From contig NZ_JADGEW010000003.1 of assembly GCF_016744155.1 (NCBI RefSeq), forward strand, positions 176,431 through 223,441: a stretch of DNA of 47,011 bases, read 5' to 3'. Every line of letters begins with the position of its first letter. Position 1 is the stretch's first letter. The stretch is from Amphritea sp. (lineage in GTDB: Bacteria; Pseudomonadota; Gammaproteobacteria; Pseudomonadales; Balneatricaceae). Of this stretch, positions 43,282 to 47,011 are shown piece after piece. The position numbers and the translations under genes are program-made. The notes beneath the pieces were generated by a model that worked only from the letters and a program-made list of their open reading frames with translations, was not told the origin of the DNA and did no database searches.

Positions 43282-44607
43282 ATGCAAGTATCCGTAGAAG
43301 CCACTACTGGTCTTGAACGTCAGATGACAGTTGTTGTACCTGCTGAGCGTGTTGACAGCGATGTAGCCAAGCGTGTTCAAGATACAGCTCGTACCGTTCG
43401 CCTTGATGGTTTCCGTCCTGGTAAAGTGCCAGTTAAAGTAGTTAAGAAGCGCTACGGACCAGGTATCCGCCAGGAAGTTATCGGTGAAGTTGTACAGCAG
43501 AGCTTCTATGAAGCTGTACAGCAGGAGAAGCTGATGCCTGCCGGTGGCCCTAATGTTGAATTCAAAAACGATAAAGAGGGTGAAGAGTTTTCTTACACTG
43601 CTACTTTTGAAGTTTACCCAGAGATCGCTCTTGCTGATTTCTCTAGCGTTGAGATTGAAAAATCTGCCGCTGAAGTAAAAGACGCTGACCTTGATCAGAT
43701 GGTTGATACCCTGCAGAAGCAGCAAGCTGCTTTTGAAGAAGCTGATAAAGCTGCTGCAGAAGGCGACCAGTTGAGTGTTGATTTCGAAGGTTTCATCGAC
43801 GGTGAAGCATTCGACGGCGGCACTGCAACAGGTATGGATCTGGTACTGGGTTCCAATACTATGATTCCAGGCTTTGAAACTGCCCTGGAAGGCGCTAAAG
43901 CGGGTGACGAGAAAGAAGTTAACGTTACTTTCCCAGAGGAATACCACGCTGAAGACCTGAAAGGTAAAGATGCTAAGTTCAACGTTAAAGTGAACAAAGT
44001 TTCTGCACAGGTTCTGCCTGAGCTGAACGAAGAGTTCTTCGCTAAGTTCGGTATTGAAGAGAAGAGCGTTGACAGCTTTAAAGTTGAAGTACGCAAAAAT
44101 ATGGAGCGTGAGCTTACTCAGGCACTGAAAGCTAAGCTGAAAGAAGCTACTTTCGCTAAGCTGCTTGAGCTGAACGCAATCGACGTGCCTTCTGCACTGA
44201 TTGATGGTGAAATTGACGCGATGCGTCAACAGGCTATCCAGCAGTTCGGTGGTCCGGATGCGAACATCGATCCAAGCATGCTGCCAAAAGAGATGTTTGA
44301 AGCTCAGGCTCAGAAGCGTGTACAGATTGGTTTGCTGGTTAACGAAGTTATTAAAGCCAACGAGCTGAAAGTAGACGAAGATCGTGTACGTACTACTGTT
44401 GAAGAACAAGCTGCTACTTATCAGGAACCTCAGCAGGTTATTGACTGGTACTACGGTAACCAGGAAATGCTGGGCCAGATCCAGAACCTGGTTATGGAAG
44501 ATCAAGTACTAGACCTGTTGCTGGCTTCTGCTACAGTGAACGAAACTGAAGTAAGCTACGAAGATGCAATCAAGCCAGCTGCACCTGCTGCTGACGAAGA
44601 GGCTTAA
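43282..44607 (+). CDS. tig: Trigger factor
   Basis: The ATG at 43282 (MQVSVEATTGLERQ) follows GAGG; a GTG at 43270 is less likely. The 441-residue protein has the ribosome-binding domain (about 1-110, with the GFRPGKVPVKVVKKRYG signature), the peptidyl-prolyl isomerase FKBP domain (about 150-245, with VDFEGFIDGEAFDGG) and the helical C-terminal chaperone arms. It meets nascent chains at the ribosome exit tunnel. clpP and clpX follow in the usual order. A terminator lies between tig and clpP. Confidence 0.97.
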   Translation: MQVSVEATTGLERQMTVVVPAERVDSDVAKRVQDTARTVRLDGFRPGKVPVKVVKKRYGPGIRQEVIGEVVQQSFYEAVQQEKLMPAGGPNVEFKNDKEGEEFSYTATFEVYPEIALADFSSVEIEKSAAEVKDADLDQMVDTLQKQQAAFEEADKAAAEGDQLSVDFEGFIDGEAFDGGTATGMDLVLGSNTMIPGFETALEGAKAGDEKEVNVTFPEEYHAEDLKGKDAKFNVKVNKVSAQVLPELNEEFFAKFGIEEKSVDSFKVEVRKNMERELTQALKAKLKEATFAKLLELNAIDVPSALIDGEIDAMRQQAIQQFGGPDANIDPSMLPKEMFEAQAQKRVQIGLLVNEVIKANELKVDEDRVRTTVEEQAATYQEPQQVIDWYYGNQEMLGQIQNLVMEDQVLDLLLASATVNETEVSYEDAIKPAAPAADEEA

Positions 44608-44637
44608 TTGCCCTTCAGCTTAATTGCGTTATAAAAG

Positions 44638-44674
44638 AACGGCTGTCGGCTTAGGTCGGTTGCCGTTTTTTTTT
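44638..44674 (+). terminator. Terminator between tig and clpP
   Basis: AACGGC and GCCGTT form a 6-bp stem with a large loop, and a run of nine T residues follows. Confidence 0.75.
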
Positions 44675-44719
44675 CTTAACCTGTGTTAATAGGTTTATAA
44701 GGACTTAGGAGAGCATTTA

Positions 44720-45340
44720 ATGTCGGATTTTCATAATGGCCCTACAGTAATTACGAATAGTGGTTTGGTGCCCATGGTTGTTGAGCAAACAGCCCGTGGT
44801 GAGCGTTCATACGACATCTATTCCCGATTACTGAAAGAGCGCGTTATTTTCATGGTGGGTCAGGTTGAAGACCACATGGCAAATCTGGTTGTTGCCCAGC
44901 TGCTGTTTTTGGAATCAGAGAATCCTGACAAAGATATTCACCTGTACATTAACTCTCCGGGTGGATCTGTAACTGCAGGCCTGTCAATTTATGACACTAT
45001 GCAGTTCATAAAGCCGGATGTTAGTACCATGTGTATTGGTCAGGCTGCCAGCATGGGCGCGTTGTTGTTGACCGGTGGTGCCCAGGGCAAGCGTTACTGT
45101 CTGCCAAATTCCCGGATGATGATTCATCAGCCATTAGGGGGTTATCAGGGACAGGCAACTGATATTGAGATTCATACTCAGGAAATCCTAACGATTCGTG
45201 AGAAGCTCAATACTATTATGTCGCACCATACTGGCCAGAACATGGAAGCTATTAGTAAAGATACCGACCGGGACAACTTTATGTCTTCGGCACAAGCGGT
45301 TGAATATGGTCTGATCGATCAGGTAATGGCAAGCCGTTAA
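44720..45340 (+). CDS. clpP: ATP-dependent Clp protease proteolytic subunit
   Basis: The protein has 206 residues, the usual precursor length. The catalytic triad reads Ser111 (GQAASMGA), His136 (MIHQP) and Asp185, as in E. coli precursor numbering. ClpP forms a double heptamer that degrades proteins fed by ClpX or ClpA. The N-terminus probably has a short propeptide. AGGAG precedes the ATG. clpX lies 133 bases downstream with its own promoter possible. Confidence 0.97.
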   Translation: MSDFHNGPTVITNSGLVPMVVEQTARGERSYDIYSRLLKERVIFMVGQVEDHMANLVVAQLLFLESENPDKDIHLYINSPGGSVTAGLSIYDTMQFIKPDVSTMCIGQAASMGALLLTGGAQGKRYCLPNSRMMIHQPLGGYQGQATDIEIHTQEILTIREKLNTIMSHHTGQNMEAISKDTDRDNFMSSAQAVEYGLIDQVMASR

Positions 45341-45473
45341 AACGGTCTGCACGTTGCGCCGCACTTGAATTTAGACTCAAAGCGGTGCACATTATCCGCT
45401 ATACTATTGTGAAATGCGGTTAAAGAAATATTGGTCCGAGGCCTGCAAGGCCTGAATAAACTGAGGTAGTTTA

Positions 45474-46769
45474 ATGTCCGACGATATCAACGGCAAAGAG
45501 GGAGGCGATGACAGCAAGCTGCTGTATTGCTCTTTCTGTGGTAAAAGCCAGGACGAAGTTAAGAAACTGATAGCAGGCCCGTCTGTCTTTATCTGTGATG
45601 AATGTGTTGATCTATGCAACGACATCATCAAAGAGGAGATTCAGGAAGCTGAAGAGACTCATGAAGAGGGCGATAGTCTGCCGACTCCGGCTGAGATTAA
45701 GTCAAATCTTGATGAGTATGTTATCGGTCAGGAACGGGCTAAGAAAGTACTCTCCGTTGCCGTATACAATCACTACAAGCGTCTGCGCTTCCAGCAAACC
45801 TCTGGCGATACCGGTGTTGAGTTGGGCAAAAGTAATATTCTGCTGATCGGCCCGACTGGTAGTGGTAAAACGCTGCTGGCTCAAACCCTGGCGCGAATGC
45901 TGAATGTACCTTTTACTATTGCTGACGCAACTACGCTGACTGAAGCGGGTTACGTAGGTGAAGATGTTGAAAATATCATTCAAAAGCTGCTACAGAAATG
46001 TGATTACGATGTAGAGAAGGCCCAGTTGGGTATTGTTTACATTGATGAGATCGATAAGATCTCTCGCAAGTCTGATAACCCGTCAATCACGCGTGATGTG
46101 AGTGGTGAAGGTGTTCAGCAAGCGTTGCTGAAACTGATTGAAGGTACGGTTGCATCTGTACCACCTCAGGGCGGACGCAAGCACCCACAGCAGGAGTTTT
46201 TGCAGGTTGATACCTCAAATATTCTGTTTATCTGTGGTGGAGCCTTTGCCGGCCTGGATCAGGTGATTACCAATCGCAGCGAGAAAAGCTCTATTGGTTT
46301 CAACGCATCGGTCACCAGTAAAGAAGAACTGAAGGCAGTTAGCGATAAGCTGGCTGATCTTGAGTCTGAAGATCTGGTGAAATACGGTCTGATTCCTGAG
46401 TTTGTTGGTCGTCTGCCGATGATAGCAACGTTGATCGAACTGGATGAGGACGCACTGATTCAGATTCTGACTGAGCCTAAGAACTCGCTGACGAAGCAGT
46501 ATGCTGCTCTGTTTGGTATGGAAGGTGCAGACCTGGATTTCCGTGAAGATGCCTTGAAAGCCATTGCGACTAAGGCGCTTGAGCGTAAAACCGGTGCCCG
46601 TGGCCTGCGTTCTATTCTTGAAGAAAACTTGCTGGATATCATGTACAGCCTGCCATCTCAGGAAGGTATATCAAAGGTTGTGATTGATGAGGGCGTGATT
46701 ACAGGCGACTCTGATCCTATCCTGATCTACGAGAATCTGGATGCGCCTAAAGCGGCTGCAGAAGAGTGA
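45474..46769 (+). CDS. clpX: ATP-dependent Clp protease ATP-binding subunit ClpX
   Basis: The protein has 431 residues. A zinc-binding domain (Cys pairs CSFC at about 19-22 and CDEC at about 41-44) recognises substrates and adaptors. The AAA+ domain has Walker A GPTGSGKT (about 122-129), Walker [10 protein letters not shown] and sensor 2 region TGARGLRS. It unfolds proteins and delivers them to ClpP through an IGF-type loop (SSIGFNAS). GAGGTAG precedes the ATG. An intrinsic terminator follows. Confidence 0.97.
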   Translation: MSDDINGKEGGDDSKLLYCSFCGKSQDEVKKLIAGPSVFICDECVDLCNDIIKEEIQEAEETHEEGDSLPTPAEIKSNLDEYVIGQERAKKVLSVAVYNHYKRLRFQQTSGDTGVELGKSNILLIGPTGSGKTLLAQTLARMLNVPFTIADATTLTEAGYVGEDVENIIQKLLQKCDYDVEKAQLGIVYIDEIDKISRKSDNPSITRDVSGEGVQQALLKLIEGTVASVPPQGGRKHPQQEFLQVDTSNILFICGGAFAGLDQVITNRSEKSSIGFNASVTSKEELKAVSDKLADLESEDLVKYGLIPEFVGRLPMIATLIELDEDALIQILTEPKNSLTKQYAALFGMEGADLDFREDALKAIATKALERKTGARGLRSILEENLLDIMYSLPSQEGISKVVIDEGVITGDSDPILIYENLDAPKAAAEE

Positions 46770-46788
46770 TCTCTGTTTAGATGATAAA

Positions 46789-46811
46789 AACGCGCCCCGG
46801 GCGCGTTTTTT
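46789..46811 (+). terminator. Intrinsic terminator after clpX
   Basis: AACGCGC and GCGCGTT pair around CCCGG, followed by T residues. Confidence 0.85.
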
Positions 46812-46948
46812 GTATGTATATCATTGATCCTGTGATTAATCTGAGTCAGGCAGGGTATTTGCCAATAAATACCCTGCATACACTAGAGCTTAAGGCGGCT
46901 AGCTATTAGAATTAGTGCCTGCCTTTATAGTAAGAAAGAGATTTTCCA

Positions 46949-47011
46949 ATGGGAAGAAGTTTTGAAGTTCGTAAGGCTTCCATGGCTAAGACTAATGGAG
47001 CTAAGTCCAAG
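46949..47011 (+). CDS. YebC/PmpR-family protein, N-terminal fragment
   Basis: The 21 visible codons read MGRSFEVRKASMAKTNGAKS, the characteristic N-terminus of one YebC/PmpR subgroup found in marine gammaproteobacteria. Full-length members have about 235-245 residues, bind DNA or ribosome-related targets, and have been linked to translation of proline-rich stretches and to transcription control. AAGAAAGAG lies upstream of the ATG. The gene runs off the window. Confidence 0.75.
   Translation, partial: MGRSFEVRKASMAKTNGAKSK

Noticed and set aside
43135-44505. A 456-codon minus-strand open frame opposite tig
   Set aside because: It lies antisense to a confident tig gene, has a Phe/Leu/Ser-rich composition typical of a frame shadow from biased codon use, and has no recognisable domain.
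45365-45410. CTTGAA before clpX as a sigma-32 heat-shock promoter
   Set aside because: The -35 resembles the consensus, but no CCCCAT-like -10 is at the right distance; only a TATACT -10-like element at 45400-45405 is visible.

Overview
The window looks like a chromosomal segment of a marine gammaproteobacterium of the Oceanospirillaceae/Oceanospirillales type. This rests on protein resemblance and gene order (murB-rne-rluC, cysB, and a four-tRNA cluster followed by tig-clpP-clpX), not on a database match. There is no phage, insertion sequence, CRISPR array or plasmid module. Most of the segment is core genome, interleaved with short metabolic or accessory groups.

Layout. 1-7000: the end of murB, converging on rne (RNase E, with a long low-complexity tail), then rluC, a KfrA-like coiled-coil DNA-binding protein and cysB. 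7300-12040: an accessory block with a three-gene minus-strand operon (sigma-54 activator with XylR_N/V4R-type sensor, GlcG/HbpS-like protein, luciferase-like flavin oxidoreductase), a divergent LysR regulator and a DUF2889 protein. 12040-16290: a long gene-free leader, a TRAP transporter pair (dctQ, dctM) with no substrate-binding gene, a UspA protein and another LysR regulator. 16300-20560: an EAL-HDOD protein, the ribosome-assembly GTPase YlqF overlapping a small charged protein, a tandem CDGSH Fe-S protein and a HI0933-family flavoprotein. 20800-28550: a YegD-like Hsp70, an OsmC-YcaO fusion, a DOPA-dioxygenase-like protein, a second GlcG-like protein, DUF2164, a GNAT acetyltransferase, RhlE and a small membrane protein. 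28700-33300: small orphan proteins, glutaminase and a type III glutamine synthetase. 33283-34317 holds no gene but has NtrC- and sigma-54-like sites. 34300-41200: NhaD-type antiporter, aldehyde dehydrogenase, FUSC transporter, a stand-alone C39-like peptidase and a TVP38-disulfide reductase fusion. 41300-47011: folD, tRNA Arg-His-Leu-His, tig, clpP, clpX and the start of a YebC-family gene.

How parts fit together. tig-clpP-clpX form a folding and proteolysis block. rne, rluC, ylqF and rhlE serve RNA turnover and ribosome assembly. The glutaminase and GlnN interconvert glutamine and glutamate, and GlnN has upstream sequences fitting nitrogen control. The sigma-54 regulator, flavin oxidoreductase, DUF2889, DOPA-dioxygenase-like, aldehyde dehydrogenase and FUSC genes hint at handling of aromatic or aldehyde compounds, but no complete catabolic pathway is present.

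The most noteworthy items are: a 78-codon open frame with a strong Shine-Dalgarno sequence in the rne leader, ending 25 bases before rne; a TRAP pair without its binding protein; NtrC and sigma-54 sites upstream of glnN; an 18-pair hairpin upstream of the aldehyde dehydrogenase; a stand-alone C39-like peptidase with an apparently complete Cys-His-Asp triad; and the RNase E tail with twenty 15-base repeats.
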